Shown: positions 43,123 through 52,250, counted from the stretch's first letter. The stretch: 64,000 nt of DNA from Terrabacter sp. Root85 (GCF_001429185.1 NZ_LMIW01000001.1:62968-126967), one strand, 5' to 3'. The notes: generated from the letters alone by a model not told the origin. Numbers and translations are program-made.

Positions 43123-45789
43123 TCACAGGCCCCACGGCTGCTGGTCGCCCGCGAACGGGTCGGGCCGGCAGATCAGGTCGGCCACGAGACCGGTCCACCC
43201 GGTCTGGTGGCTGGCCCCCAGCCCGGCACCGTTGTCACCGTGGAAGTACTCGAAGAAGGTCACGTTGTCCCGCCAGCGAGGGTCGTCCTGCAGCTTCCCG
43301 ACGTGCCCGTGGCACGGCCGTCGGCCGTCGGGACCTCGGAGGAACAACGAGATCAGGCGCCGACGCAGGTCCTCGGCACAGTCCGCCAGTCCCTGCGTGT
43401 GCCCGCTGCGGGTGGGGTACTCGACCTCGCTCGTGGCTCCGAGTGACCGGGCGTATCGCTGGAGGTTGCGCAGCACGAGGTAGTTGACGGGCATCCACAC
43501 GGGCCCGCGCCAGTTGGAGTTGCCGCCGAACATGCCGGTCGTGGACTCCGCGGGCTCGTAGTCGACCGTGACCATCGACCCTGAGAGCTCGACCCACAGC
43601 GGGTGCTCGAGATGGTGGCGCGAGAGCCCGCGCAGCCCGTGCGGCGACAGGAACTCGTCCTCGTCGAAGACCCGCGCCAGGACGCGGCGCGCCTCTGTCG
43701 GCGGCACGACACCGATCGCCACGGCTTCCGTGCCGGGGACCTCGACGACCCGTCCGCGACTGCGCTCACCGGAGGTCGACCCCTGCTGCCCGAGGAACCC
43801 CGAGAAGCGCTTCTGGAGCGTGCCGAGCGTCCTCAGCAGCTCCGGCCTCACGACCACCATCCCCAGGAGCGGGAGCACCCCGACCATCGAGCGCGCCCTG
43901 ATCGGGACCGTGCTGCCGTCGCCGGCGTGGAAGACGTCGTAGAAGAAGCCGTCCTCCTCGTCCCAGAGGCCCTGGGAGTGCATGGCGTCGACGATGAGCA
44001 CGAAGTGCTCGATGAACTTCACCTCGATGTCGGTCCACGCGTCGTCCTTCTCGGCGAGGATCCTCGCGATCTCGAGGAGGGTGAGCGAGTAGAACGCCAT
44101 CCAGCTCGTCCCGTCGGCCTGCTCCAGGCGGCCGCCCGGTGGCAGGTGGGACCGGTCGATGGCGCTGATGTTGTCCAGGCCCAGGAAGCCACCGCCGAAG
44201 AGGTGGTCGCCCTCGGGGTCCATCCGGTTGACCCACCACGTGAAGTTCATGAGCAGCTTGGGCATGAGTCGACCCAGGAAGTCGGTGTCGCGCCTTCCGT
44301 CGATGTCCCACACGTGCAGGGCGGCCCACGCGTGCACGGGTGGGTTGGCGTCGCTGAAGGACCACTCGTAGGCCGGGAGCGCGCCGTTCGGGTTCTGGAA
44401 CCACTCCCGGCAGAGCGCGAGCAGCTGGTACTTGGCGAAGGCCGGGTCGAGGTGGGCCAGGGCGACGGTGTGGAACGCCATGTCCCACGCTGCGAACCAC
44501 GGGTACTCCCACGGGTCCGGCATGGACAGGATGTCGCGGGCGTCCACGTTGAGCCAGCCGGCATTGCGCCCGGTCCGTCGCTCCGGCGGAGGTGGAGGCT
44601 GCGTGGGATCGCCCTCGAGCCAGCGCTTCACGTCGTAGCGGTAGAACTGCTTGCCCCAGATCATCCCGGCGAACGCCTGCCGCGCCACGAGGCGGGCGTC
44701 CGCGTCGACGTCGGCGGGGATCACCTCGGCATAGAACTCGTCGGCCTCGGCACGACGCTGCTCCAGCACCGTGTCGAACGCTGCGCCGAAGGCGGGCGCC
44801 GAGGACGGCGCACGGAGCCGGACGCGTACGACCTGCGTGTCGCCCGGGGCCACGGTCAGGCGGTACCAGGCCGCACTCTTCGACCCGGCCCGGTCCGGGT
44901 TGACCGTCGGCGCACCGGTCACGACGTGGTCGTTGACCCCGTCCTTGGGGTAGTCCGCTGACGAGTCCGAGCCGTAGAGCCGCCGGCCGTTGGTCTCGTT
45001 CTCGCAGAACAGCAGCTCGGGTGACTCACCGGTGGGTCCGGGCGCGAGCTCCCACTCGAGCTCGCCGAACCGCGGGTGCTCCACCGCCACCCGATCGGGA
45101 CCCGTGGCCCTCAGCGAGGGCCGGGCGGCACCCACGTCCCAGGACCACGTGTTGCGGAACCACAGCTGGGGCAGCACGTGCAGCGTCGCGACGTCCGGGC
45201 CCGCATTGGTGACGCGGACCTCCATCAGCAGGTCGTGCGGCTCGGCCTTGGCGTGCACGACGTCGACCACCCAGTAGCGGTCGTCGTCGAAGACCCCGGT
45301 GTCCATGAGCTCGTACTCCGGCTGCGTGTGGTCACGCCGGGCACTCTCGGCCACGAGGGCGGCATACGGGTACTCGGCCTGCGGGTAGTGGTAGCGCCAG
45401 TGCAGCCACGCGTGGCTCGGGAGGGCGTCGAGGAACCACCAGTACTCCTTGACGTCCTCGCCGTGGTTGCCCTCGGGACCGGTCAGGCCGAACATCCGCT
45501 CCTTGAGGATCGGGTCCCTGCCGTTCCACAGGGCCAGCGCCATGCACAGGTTCTGGCCGACGTCGCTGACGCCTGCCATGCCGTCCTCGCCCCAGCGGTA
45601 GGCGCGGGAGCGCGCATGGTCGTGGGGGAAGTAGCCCCAGGCCGAACCGTCCGCGCTGTAGTCCTCGCGCACCGTCCCCCAGGCCCGCTCCGAGAGATAG
45701 GGGCCCCAGTCGTACCAGGGGGTGGCCTCGTGCAGACCGTCCTCGGGGTGACCGAACGAGTCAACCCTGGCGCGTTCCGTACCGGGCAT
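43123..45789 (-). CDS. Glucosidase, GH63-type (mannosyl-oligosaccharide glucosidase-like)
   Basis: 888 residues without a signal peptide, so cytoplasmic. Characteristic (alpha/alpha)6-barrel GH63 features: EYPWFAAWDMAFHTVALAHL (acid region), WAFSDANPPVHAW-like WSFSDANPPVHAWAALHVWD, GFLGLDNISAIDRS, and the C-terminal MFGGNSNWRGPVWMPVNYLV with EYFHGDNGAGLGASHQTGWT. Bacterial relatives act on short alpha-glucosides (glucosylglycerate, mannosylglycerate types). It is 117 bases downstream of a ROK regulator on the same strand, suggesting sugar-controlled expression. Substrate not determined. Confidence 0.85.
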   Translation of the reverse strand: MPGTERARVDSFGHPEDGLHEATPWYDWGPYLSERAWGTVREDYSADGSAWGYFPHDHARSRAYRWGEDGMAGVSDVGQNLCMALALWNGRDPILKERMFGLTGPEGNHGEDVKEYWWFLDALPSHAWLHWRYHYPQAEYPYAALVAESARRDHTQPEYELMDTGVFDDDRYWVVDVVHAKAEPHDLLMEVRVTNAGPDVATLHVLPQLWFRNTWSWDVGAARPSLRATGPDRVAVEHPRFGELEWELAPGPTGESPELLFCENETNGRRLYGSDSSADYPKDGVNDHVVTGAPTVNPDRAGSKSAAWYRLTVAPGDTQVVRVRLRAPSSAPAFGAAFDTVLEQRRAEADEFYAEVIPADVDADARLVARQAFAGMIWGKQFYRYDVKRWLEGDPTQPPPPPERRTGRNAGWLNVDARDILSMPDPWEYPWFAAWDMAFHTVALAHLDPAFAKYQLLALCREWFQNPNGALPAYEWSFSDANPPVHAWAALHVWDIDGRRDTDFLGRLMPKLLMNFTWWVNRMDPEGDHLFGGGFLGLDNISAIDRSHLPPGGRLEQADGTSWMAFYSLTLLEIARILAEKDDAWTDIEVKFIEHFVLIVDAMHSQGLWDEEDGFFYDVFHAGDGSTVPIRARSMVGVLPLLGMVVVRPELLRTLGTLQKRFSGFLGQQGSTSGERSRGRVVEVPGTEAVAIGVVPPTEARRVLARVFDEDEFLSPHGLRGLSRHHLEHPLWVELSGSMVTVDYEPAESTTGMFGGNSNWRGPVWMPVNYLVLRNLQRYARSLGATSEVEYPTRSGHTQGLADCAEDLRRRLISLFLRGPDGRRPCHGHVGKLQDDPRWRDNVTFFEYFHGDNGAGLGASHQTGWTGLVADLICRPDPFAGDQQPWGL

Positions 45790-45906
45790 GTGCGCTCTCC
45801 TTCGTCGACCTGCCTGCGCATCCGACCGGCATGTCGGCCGGATGAACGCCGAGGGCTCCCCGTGTGTCGATGCGGCCGCGCGTCGCCCCCTGACCCGCTC
45901 ACCAAC

Positions 45907-47058
45907 CTAGACCGGGTCCGGTCCCCGGACCGTGGTGATGATGACTTCTCGCAGCTGCGCCAGCGCGGCGGCGCGCGCGCCGACGAGCTGTGGCTGGTCG
46001 GTGACGGCCGCCACGACCACGGGCACCGGGCGTGGGAGGTCTGCGGACCGGCGACGCAACTCTCCGACCACCGCCTCGTCGCTCCCCCACGCGCCGCCGA
46101 CGACGACCATCTCGGGGTCCGCGAGTGCGACCGCTGCCTCGAGGACGCCCGAGACGGCGGTCCCGAGGGCCGAGAGCGTCGATGCGCCGCGGTCGGCGTC
46201 GACGATCGTCGTCGTCAGACGCGCGACGTCGATGGCCGTCGAGCCGGCCCGGCGCAGGCCCAGCTGGGCGAAGACCTCGGTCAGTCGCGTCGCCCGGCCG
46301 TCAGGGCCCTGCGTCGTGAGGTGGGCGATCTCGCCGGCCAGGCCGGAGTGGCCACGCCGCACCTCGCCGTCGGAGACCACAGCGAGGCCGAGCCCCTCGT
46401 CGAGGTAGAGGTAGACGAAGTCGTGGGAGCCGCTGACGGCTCCGGCCTCACCCGCCGCGTGCTCGGCGCGCGCCGCCCAGTTGACGTCGTTGTCGACGAG
46501 GACAGGCCCGTCGACGGCGGGCGCGAGCAAGGACGGCGCGTCGAGGTCGCCGACGAGGAACGGGGCGTCGGGCAGGTGCACGAGCCGCCCGGTCTCGCGG
46601 TCGACGGGGTCGGCCGCGCTGACGACGGCCAGCCGCAGCCTCCCGGTCACTGTGGCTCCGGCGGCTTCCGCCGCTCGCGTCAGTGCGAGGCCCACGGCAC
46701 CGACGCCGGCGTCTCGCGCGAGCGCCACCTCGGCCGAGGCGACGACCGCACCGAAGGCGTCGACAGCCTCCGCCACGACGCCCTGCGGCGTGATGCCGAC
46801 GACGAGGGCGGCGCCGGAGTCGGGCGCGAGCGTGTAGTAGGACCCGGCGCGACCACGGCCAGAGCTGCGCTCCCCCGTGTCGACGACGAGGCCGGCGTCG
46901 ACAAGACGTCGCACTCCCTCGGAGATCGTCGGCTTCGAGATGCCGGTCAGGGCCGCGACCTCGGCGCGAGTGAGGCGCCCATGCTCCATCAGGGCGTGCA
47001 GCACGTGCTCCTCGGTGAGCGAGCGGAGCAGGTCGAGGCTCGGTTTCGCGGACGACAT
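45907..47058 (-). CDS. ROK family transcriptional regulator
   Basis: 383 residues. N-terminal winged helix (VLHALMEHGRLTRAEVAALT, then GISKPTISEGVRRLVDAGLV) and a ROK sugar-kinase-like domain. The kinase catalytic motif is weak (VLVDNDVNWAARAEHAAGEA keeps DND) and the zinc Cys motif of active ROK kinases is absent, so it should be a sensor only. Divergent from the DUF1479 gene, upstream of the glucosidase. It probably represses both until a sugar ligand binds. Binding site candidates lie in the shared intergenic region. Confidence 0.9.
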   Translation of the reverse strand: MSSAKPSLDLLRSLTEEHVLHALMEHGRLTRAEVAALTGISKPTISEGVRRLVDAGLVVDTGERSSGRGRAGSYYTLAPDSGAALVVGITPQGVVAEAVDAFGAVVASAEVALARDAGVGAVGLALTRAAEAAGATVTGRLRLAVVSAADPVDRETGRLVHLPDAPFLVGDLDAPSLLAPAVDGPVLVDNDVNWAARAEHAAGEAGAVSGSHDFVYLYLDEGLGLAVVSDGEVRRGHSGLAGEIAHLTTQGPDGRATRLTEVFAQLGLRRAGSTAIDVARLTTTIVDADRGASTLSALGTAVSGVLEAAVALADPEMVVVGGAWGSDEAVVGELRRRSADLPRPVPVVVAAVTDQPQLVGARAAALAQLREVIITTVRGPDPV

Positions 47059-47073
47059 GCACCCATTCTAGTT

Positions 47074-47130
47074 AGGACTCTTGCCCAAATGCGTCGCGAC
47101 GCGCTACCGTCGTTCTTCGTAAGGAGTCCT
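47074..47130. promoter_or_regulatory. Candidate ROK operator: inverted AGGACTC/GAGTCCT pair
   Basis: GTTAGGACTC (to 47080) and its near-inverse GAGTCCTGAC (from 47124) face each other across 43 bases between the ROK gene and DUF1479. GTTAGGA-type half sites are typical of actinobacterial ROK operators. The right half lies just upstream of the DUF1479 ATG, overlapping its ribosome site. Confidence 0.55.
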
Positions 47131-47146
47131 GACCAAAGGAACCACC

Positions 47147-48439
47147 ATGACCACCACGCACATCACCCCCGCCGACACCGACCTCCCGCACTGGGAGACC
47201 CCGCCCGACGACCTGCCCGCGGCGATCCGTGAGGTCAAGAGCGCGATCCGGGCGCGCATCGAGGCGTCCGGCCGCACCGTCGCCGAGGTGTTCGCGGTCG
47301 TCGAAGCGCGTGTCGCCGAGCGCGTCGCCGAGATCCGCGCGGCCCGCGAGCGCGGCGAGGACGTCTGGCCCGTCATCGACTACGCCGACATCGAGCAGGG
47401 CGCGGTCACGCCGGAGCAGCTCGAGGCGCTCCGCCGGCGCGGCTGCCTCGTCGTCCGGGGCCACTTCCCGCGCGAGCAGGCGCTCGCCTGGGATGCCGGC
47501 ATCGTCGACTACGTCGAGGGCAACGCCTTCTTCGAGAGCTACCGAGGGCCGGGCGACGACTTCTTCGGCAGCGTCGGCTCGAAGCCCGAGATCTACCCCG
47601 TCTACTGGTCCCCCGCGCAGATGGAGGCACGACAGAGCGAGCGCATGGCCACGGTCCAGTCGCTGCTCAACGCGCAGTGGACACACGAGTCCGACGGCGT
47701 GCAGTGGTTCGACCCCGACCGCGACTCCCTCTACCCCGACCGGATCCGCCGACGCCCGCCGGGTGCCGACTCCAAGGGCCTCGGCACCCACTGCGACCCG
47801 GGCACGCTCGACCTCTGGATGACCCAGGGCTACCAGCAGGCCTTCCGTCACCTCTTCGACGGCAGCGTCGAGCAGTACGACCCGTGGGACGCGGCCCACC
47901 GGACCTCCGGCCCGCAGTACCCGGGCACGACGATGTGCTCGGCCTTCCGCACCTTCCAGGGCTGGACCGCGCTGTCCGACATGGACCACGACCAGGGCGT
48001 CCTGCACACGGTCCCGATCCCCGAGGCGATGGCATACCTCATGCTCCGCCCGCTGCTCGACGACGTCCCGGACGACGACATGTGCGGGGTCACGACGAAC
48101 CAGGTGTTCCCGGCCAGCGAGCGGTGGCACCCGCTCCTGCTCGAGGCCTTGAGCGGCATCCCGGACGTGCGCGCCGGCGACTCCGTCTGGTGGCACTGCG
48201 ACATGATCCACAGCGTCGCGCCCGTCACCGACCAGCAGGGCTGGGGCAACGTCATGTACATCCCCGCCGCGCCATGGTGCGAGCGCAACGAGCGGTATGC
48301 CGCCAGCGTGCGTGAGGCGTTCCTCAGCGGTTCCAGCCCGAGCGACTTCCCGGAGGAGGACTACGAGCGCAGCTGGCCCGACCGGTTCGCCCCCGAGCAG
48401 CTCAACGAGACGGGACGCCGCGGGCTCGGCCTCGACTGA
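47147..48439 (+). CDS. DUF1479 (YbiU-like) Fe(II)/2-oxoglutarate oxygenase-type protein
   Basis: 430 residues. The N-terminal helical part leads into a double-stranded-helix fold: metal motif H-x-D in GLGTHCDPGTLDLWMTQGY and the distal His in WWHCDMIHSVAPV. Related YbiU/DUF1479 proteins are predicted dioxygenases of unknown substrate. Divergent from the ROK regulator with operator-like repeats between, so it is likely sugar-regulated. AAAGGAACCACC precedes the ATG. The reaction is unknown. Confidence 0.85.
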   Translation: MTTTHITPADTDLPHWETPPDDLPAAIREVKSAIRARIEASGRTVAEVFAVVEARVAERVAEIRAARERGEDVWPVIDYADIEQGAVTPEQLEALRRRGCLVVRGHFPREQALAWDAGIVDYVEGNAFFESYRGPGDDFFGSVGSKPEIYPVYWSPAQMEARQSERMATVQSLLNAQWTHESDGVQWFDPDRDSLYPDRIRRRPPGADSKGLGTHCDPGTLDLWMTQGYQQAFRHLFDGSVEQYDPWDAAHRTSGPQYPGTTMCSAFRTFQGWTALSDMDHDQGVLHTVPIPEAMAYLMLRPLLDDVPDDDMCGVTTNQVFPASERWHPLLLEALSGIPDVRAGDSVWWHCDMIHSVAPVTDQQGWGNVMYIPAAPWCERNERYAASVREAFLSGSSPSDFPEEDYERSWPDRFAPEQLNETGRRGLGLD

Positions 48440-48441
48440 GC

Positions 48442-48798
48442 TCAGTCGGCGAGGAAGGCCGCGACCCGCTCCTTCGGCCGGCCGATGATGGCGCGGTCAC
48501 CCTTGACGAGGACGGGTCGCTGGAGCAGCCGCGGGTGCTCGGCCAGGACGGCGACGACCTGCTCGCGGGTCTCGACGTCGGCGTCGGTCAGCCCGAGCTC
48601 GGCGAAGTGCGCGTCGCGGCGGACGAGGTCGGTCGGTGGGTCCTCGAGCTTGTCGATCAGGTCGCCCAGCGCGGCCGCGTCGAGCGGGTGGCGCAGGTAG
48701 TCGACGACCTCGGCCGCGACGTGCGCGTCGTCGAGGCGCTCGACGGCAGCCCGGGACGTCGAGCAGCGGTTGTTGTGCAGGATCGTCACGTCGCTCAT
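48442..48798 (-). CDS. ArsC family (arsenate reductase-like / Spx-type) protein
   Basis: 118 residues. Thioredoxin-like fold with active Cys in HNNRCSTSRAAVERL and the ArsC family end LLQRPVLVKGDRAIIGRPKE. The glutaredoxin-coupled arsenate reductases share this C-S-T/K-S-R motif, but no ars operon is here and a general redox role is as likely. The start is the ATG at 48798, 8 bases behind a TAGGGT box, so probably leaderless. Convergent with the DUF1479 gene, stops two bases apart. Confidence 0.85.
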   Translation of the reverse strand: MSDVTILHNNRCSTSRAAVERLDDAHVAAEVVDYLRHPLDAAALGDLIDKLEDPPTDLVRRDAHFAELGLTDADVETREQVVAVLAEHPRLLQRPVLVKGDRAIIGRPKERVAAFLAD

Positions 48799-48806
48799 GG
48801 CGCCGA

Positions 48807-48812
48807 ACCCTA
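48807..48812 (-). promoter_or_regulatory. -10 box TAGGGT, leaderless promoter of the ArsC-like gene
   Basis: TAGGGT on the minus strand is 8 bases upstream of the ATG at 48798, in line with leaderless spacing seen for several other genes here. Confidence 0.5.
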
Positions 48813-48936
48813 GCGTCGACCGGCGACGCACCGGGACGAGGGTGGCCCAGCCCCTTGTCCCCTCGCACGACACCGGAGGACGATCGACGGGTCAGGATGG
48901 TCCGCGTCGACGACGCGTGGTGCTCGAGGAGTGCTC

Positions 48937-49503
48937 ATGGGGATTGGCGACAGGCTCGGCAAGGTCCGGCCACGGAAGCACGGTGACGACGCATCCGACG
49001 GGCAGGCGCTGGACGTCGCCCGATACGCCTTCCTGCTGCGCGTCGCATCCTCGGACGCGCTCCGCCAGGCACACCGCGAAGCCTTCGCCACGCTCTCGTC
49101 GGAGCAGTCGCAGGCTCTCTTCCTGCGTCTCGACCACGACCTGCCGGAGGGACTGCGGCCGCCGACGGCAGAGCCGGCCGACCTCGCCCAGGCCGCCTTC
49201 TCGGCGGAGCTGCTCGACCATGGACATCTGGTCAGGATCCTGCGCCGCCCGGGCCAGGGTGTCACCGAAGGGCACGCGGTCGGTTCCGGCGCCGCTGAGG
49301 GTGGCGCGCTGCTCTACGCGCACTCGCTCCTCGCGTCCGTCGCCGCCGCGGTGGCCGGGTCACCTGCGGTCACGGAATGGCTCGCAGGCTTCCCCAACTC
49401 TCCGGAGGCCGCGCAGGTCGACCCTTCGCTCTTCGTCCGCAGTCCCGGCGCAGGCACCTACGGCTCGACGCTCGCCCGCCACACCGGCGTCGCCGGCCAC
49501 TGA
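48937..49503 (+). CDS. Hypothetical protein, Ala/Leu-rich
   Basis: 188 residues, soluble with mild hydrophobic helices (ALLYAHSLLASVAAAVAGSP) that are too polar for sure membrane insertion. Core FLRLDHDLPEGLRPPTAEPA and HLVRILRRPGQGVTEGHAV. GAGGAGTGCTC before the ATG at 48937; the GTG six bases earlier is less well placed. Related unnamed proteins occur in actinobacteria. Divergent from the ArsC-like gene. Function unknown. Confidence 0.7.
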   Translation: MGIGDRLGKVRPRKHGDDASDGQALDVARYAFLLRVASSDALRQAHREAFATLSSEQSQALFLRLDHDLPEGLRPPTAEPADLAQAAFSAELLDHGHLVRILRRPGQGVTEGHAVGSGAAEGGALLYAHSLLASVAAAVAGSPAVTEWLAGFPNSPEAAQVDPSLFVRSPGAGTYGSTLARHTGVAGH

Positions 49504-49520
49504 GTGTCGGAGGTGGCGCG

Positions 49521-49856
49521 TCAAACCTGCCGCGTGGCCAGGGCCTCGAAGTTCTCGTACAGCTCAGGCACGCCGTGCTCTTCGCGCAGCTTCTTGGCTG
49601 CGGGCCCGACGCGCGACCACAGTCCCGACATCCAGAGCCAGTCGAGGACGAGGTCGGTGTCGAGGAGCCCGTTCTTCGTGAGCGTCCCGATGGTTTCGCC
49701 CCAGTTGAGGACTCGGGAGACGAGCACGTCGTCGGTGGTGGCGGTCTCGGGGTCGAAGTCGTCGGACCAGATCGCCTGCTGGGCCTCCTCGATGCCCATC
49801 GTGGAGCCCCACTGGGCCACCTGCACGAGCAGTGCTCCGTCTGCCTGGTTCGGCAT
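49521..49856 (-). CDS. Conserved hypothetical protein (DUF4760-like length)
   Basis: 111 residues, soluble, rich in Trp and acidic residues: [19 protein letters not shown], then [20 protein letters not shown] and [29 protein letters not shown] precedes the ATG. Repeated Trp-Leu helices suggest a helical bundle. I cannot assign a family with confidence. Convergent with the preceding hypothetical gene; the long region upstream belongs to cspA. Confidence 0.7.
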   Translation of the reverse strand: MPNQADGALLVQVAQWGSTMGIEEAQQAIWSDDFDPETATTDDVLVSRVLNWGETIGTLTKNGLLDTDLVLDWLWMSGLWSRVGPAAKKLREEHGVPELYENFEALATRQV

Positions 49857-50214
49857 CTCGATCTCCCTCGTCCGGGCCCGATGTGACTCCCACGAACGCT
49901 ACTCGTCGCTGTCGCGTCCGACAGGCCTTCGTCGGAACTGCGACGCAGGAGCGGCACCGAGTACACGTGAACCGTGCGCCACGCGGTCCCCGGCGCATCT
50001 CGAAGCCCGGACACACTGGGCTCGCACCCACCGGGACGGGGTCAGGGGAGCCTGGGACTGCTACCTTCGTTCCCAGTTGCCGTCCCAGTCCGTCATGTGC
50101 GGGCTCGGCACGACGAAGCTGCTGCGCGAAGGTTCGCGTGACGCGCCCGTCGTGACCAGCGGCAGCCTGAGGTCTCCGCACGGGAGGCCTCGCAGACAAG
50201 AAGAGGCAACACCA
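49857..50214 (+). other. 358-base intergenic region and long cspA leader
   Basis: No gene is visible. A likely -10 (TACCTT near 50061) gives an untranslated leader of about 150 bases, in which CTGGGA/TCCCAG and GGACTG/CAGTCC can form alternative stems. Long structured leaders are common for cold-shock genes and may control translation by temperature. A strong ribosome site (AGAAGAGG) ends it. Confidence 0.5.
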
Positions 50215-50418
50215 GTGGCAACAGGCACCGTGAAGTGGTTCAACAGCGAAAAGGGCTTCGGCTTCATTGAGCAGGACGGCGGCGGCGCCGATGTCTTCGT
50301 TCACTACTCGGCCATCGAGAGCGGCGGCTACCGCGAGCTCCAGGAGGGCCAGAAGGTCGAGTTCGACGTCACGCAGGGCCCGAAGGGCCCCCAGGCGGAG
50401 AAGGTCAAGGGCATCTGA
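50215..50418 (+). CDS. cspA: Cold-shock protein CspA family
   Basis: 67 residues, one cold-shock domain with RNP1 [10 protein letters not shown] and RNP2 [10 protein letters not shown]. Binds single-stranded RNA/DNA and acts as an RNA chaperone. GTG start at 50215 (ATGTGGCA-type family start [18 protein letters not shown]) with AGAGG upstream. A long leader precedes and an intrinsic terminator follows. Confidence 0.95.
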   Translation: MATGTVKWFNSEKGFGFIEQDGGGADVFVHYSAIESGGYRELQEGQKVEFDVTQGPKGPQAEKVKGI

Positions 50419-50450
50419 CCCCCCACAGCCTTCGGTGACTTCGGTCCCGC

Positions 50451-50488
50451 GCAGATCCCCGACCTTCTGGTCGGGGATCTGCTTTTTT
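50451..50488 (+). terminator. Intrinsic terminator of cspA
   Basis: GCAGATCCCCGACC (50451-50464), loop TTCT, GGTCGGGGATCTGC (50469-50482), then TTTTTT to 50488. A perfect 14-bp stem with a U-run, the clearest Rho-independent terminator in the window. Confidence 0.92.
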
Positions 50489-50617
50489 CACGGGCGAGCC
50501 CTCGCAGGCCTCACCGGCGGTCACGGCTCGCTGTCCACGGGTCGTCACGAGCAGGGAACCTCGCCATGTGTAGCGACGCGCACAGACGGCAGGGCCGGTG
50601 GCGGCCGATCCTGAGGC

Positions 50618-50917
50618 ATGGACACGACCAAGAGCTTCACGTGCATGATCGGCCGGCACCGCTGGGAGCCTGCGGCGGACGACCCGACACACGGCCGCAC
50701 CTGCACGGAGTGCGGTAGGCACCGTCCCGGTGCGCGAGGCACCGGGCTCGGCGCAGGTCGATGGGACTCCGCCGGCTTCGGGGCCGAGAGCGGTTGGGGC
50801 TACGCCAACGGCGACGGGTTCGGCGGGGGATTCTCCGGCGGCTTCGACGGCGGCGGCTTCGACGGCGGCGGCTTCGACGGCGGCGGCTGCGGTGGCGACG
50901 GCAGCGGCGGCTGTTGA
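50618..50917 (+). CDS. Small zinc-ribbon-like protein with Gly-rich tail
   Basis: 99 residues. The N-terminus has C-x3-RHRW (FTCMIGRHRWEP) and CTECGRH, a likely zinc site of two His/Cys pairs. The C-terminal half is Gly-rich, with three exact FDGGG repeats (15-bp DNA repeats at 50840-50884) and ending GGCGGDGSGGC. The N-terminal ribbon resembles that of the 50-residue protein encoded 21 bases downstream. No known function. It starts about 130 bases after the cspA terminator with no clear ribosome site; GATCCT 5 bases before the ATG may be a leaderless -10 box. Confidence 0.6.
   Translation: MDTTKSFTCMIGRHRWEPAADDPTHGRTCTECGRHRPGARGTGLGAGRWDSAGFGAESGWGYANGDGFGGGFSGGFDGGGFDGGGFDGGGCGGDGSGGC
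50840..50884 (+). repeat. Three tandem 15-bp repeats coding FDGGG
   Basis: GGCTTCGACGGCGGC occurs three times in a row, exact, in frame with the small zinc-ribbon gene. Perfect copies are prone to slippage, so tail length may vary between strains. Confidence 0.9.
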
Positions 50918-50938
50918 GCGCGGGCGAGAGGACCGATC

Positions 50939-51091
50939 ATGCGACTGAGGAACGCCCCGTGCTGGGTCATGGGGCACATGTATCGACGCCAGCCGGGTGA
51001 CAAGGAGGTGATCGTCTGCCAGCGGTGCGGCAGCCGGGAGCTCCTCGCGGTCAAACGCATGCGTGACAGCGCGGACCGACCCTGGGTGTGA
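50939..51091 (+). CDS. 50-residue zinc-ribbon-like protein
   Basis: Starts MRLRNAPCWVMGHMYRRQPG and has C-x3-GH (Cys8, His13) and CQRCGS (Cys27, Cys30), which could bind one zinc. The tail is basic (LLAVKRMRDSADRPW). It starts 21 bases after the Gly-rich zinc-ribbon gene on the same strand, with GAGAGGACCGATC upstream, so the two form an operon. Compact zinc ribbons can bind nucleic acid or protein partners. I know no characterised homolog. Confidence 0.55.
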   Translation: MRLRNAPCWVMGHMYRRQPGDKEVIVCQRCGSRELLAVKRMRDSADRPWV

Positions 51092-51097
51092 GCCCGC

Positions 51098-52183
51098 TCA
51101 GACGTTGAAGCGGAACTCCACGACGTCGCCGTCGGCCATGACGTAGTCCTTGCCCTCGATGCGGACCTTGCCGGCGGCCTTGGCGGCGTTCATGTTCCCC
51201 GCCGAGACGAGGTCGTCGAACGAGACGACCTCGGCCTTGATGAAGCCACGCTGGAAGTCGGTGTGGATGACGCCGGCGGCCATCGGGGCGGTCCACCCCT
51301 TGCCGATCGTCCACGCACGCGACTCCTTGGGGCCGGCCGTGAGATAGGTCTGCAGCCCGAGCGTGTGGAAGCCGGTGCGGGCGAGCTGGTCCATGCCGGA
51401 CTCCTCGGCGCCGAAGCTCTGGAGCAGCTCGAGCGCCTCGTCGGGCTCCATCTCCATGAGGTCCATCTCGAGCTTGGCGTTGAGGAAGACGGCATCGGCC
51501 GGTGCCGCGAGCTCACGCAGCGACGCCTGGAGGTCCGCGTCGGCGAGCTGGTCCTCGTCGAGGTTGAAGACGTAGATGAAGGGCTTGGTCGTCAGCAGTC
51601 CGAGCTGCTTGGCCTCGGCCAGGTCCACCCCGGCAGCCGGCCCGGCGGCATACAGCGTGTGGCCCTCCTCGAGGACCTTCTGCGCGGCGACCGCGAGGTC
51701 GACGGCAGCCTTCCTGTCCTTGTTGACCCGGGCCTCCTTCTCGAGGCGGGGCACGGCCTTCTCGAGCGTCTGGAGGTCGGCGAGGATGAGCTCGGTGTGG
51801 ATCGTCTCGATGTCGCTCGCGGGGCTCACCTTGCCGTCGACGTGGACGACGTCTCCGTCCTCGAAGGCGCGGACGACCTGGCAGATGGCGTCGGCCTCGC
51901 GGATGTTGGCGAGGAACTTGTTGCCGAGCCCCTCACCCTCGGAGGCGCCGCGGACGATGCCGGCGATGTCGACGAAGCTCACGGTCGCCGGGAGGATCTT
52001 CTCCGAGCCGAAGATCTCGGCGAGCGCGCCGAGGCGCGAGTCCGGCAGTGGGACGACGCCGACGTTGGGCTCGATCGTCGCGAACGGGTAGTTCGCGGCG
52101 AGCACGTTGTTCTTGGTCAGCGCGTTGAAGAGCGTCGACTTGCCGACGTTGGGGAGACCGACGATTCCGATGGTGAGTGCCAC
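51098..52183 (-). CDS. ychF: Obg-family ATPase YchF
   Basis: 361 residues. G1 [15 protein letters not shown]3 [17 protein letters not shown] (DxAG), and the YchF-specific NxxE instead of NKxD (FNLDEDQ), which favours ATP. The C-terminal TGS domain ends [20 protein letters not shown]. Redox-regulated, ribosome-associated. GTG start at 52183; a TAAACT box stands 9 bases upstream. Same neighbourhood as Rv1112 in M. tuberculosis. Confidence 0.94.
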   Translation of the reverse strand: MALTIGIVGLPNVGKSTLFNALTKNNVLAANYPFATIEPNVGVVPLPDSRLGALAEIFGSEKILPATVSFVDIAGIVRGASEGEGLGNKFLANIREADAICQVVRAFEDGDVVHVDGKVSPASDIETIHTELILADLQTLEKAVPRLEKEARVNKDRKAAVDLAVAAQKVLEEGHTLYAAGPAAGVDLAEAKQLGLLTTKPFIYVFNLDEDQLADADLQASLRELAAPADAVFLNAKLEMDLMEMEPDEALELLQSFGAEESGMDQLARTGFHTLGLQTYLTAGPKESRAWTIGKGWTAPMAAGVIHTDFQRGFIKAEVVSFDDLVSAGNMNAAKAAGKVRIEGKDYVMADGDVVEFRFNV

Positions 52184-52250
52184 GAGGACAAGAGTTTAGT
52201 GGTGATCGGGCCCGGCTCCGACCACGAGGGCGTATGCCGCCCTCCCCCGC

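Noticed and set aside
50840-50884. Tandem repeats as a CRISPR array
   Set aside because: Repeats are 15 bp, contiguous, without spacers, and in a coding frame.
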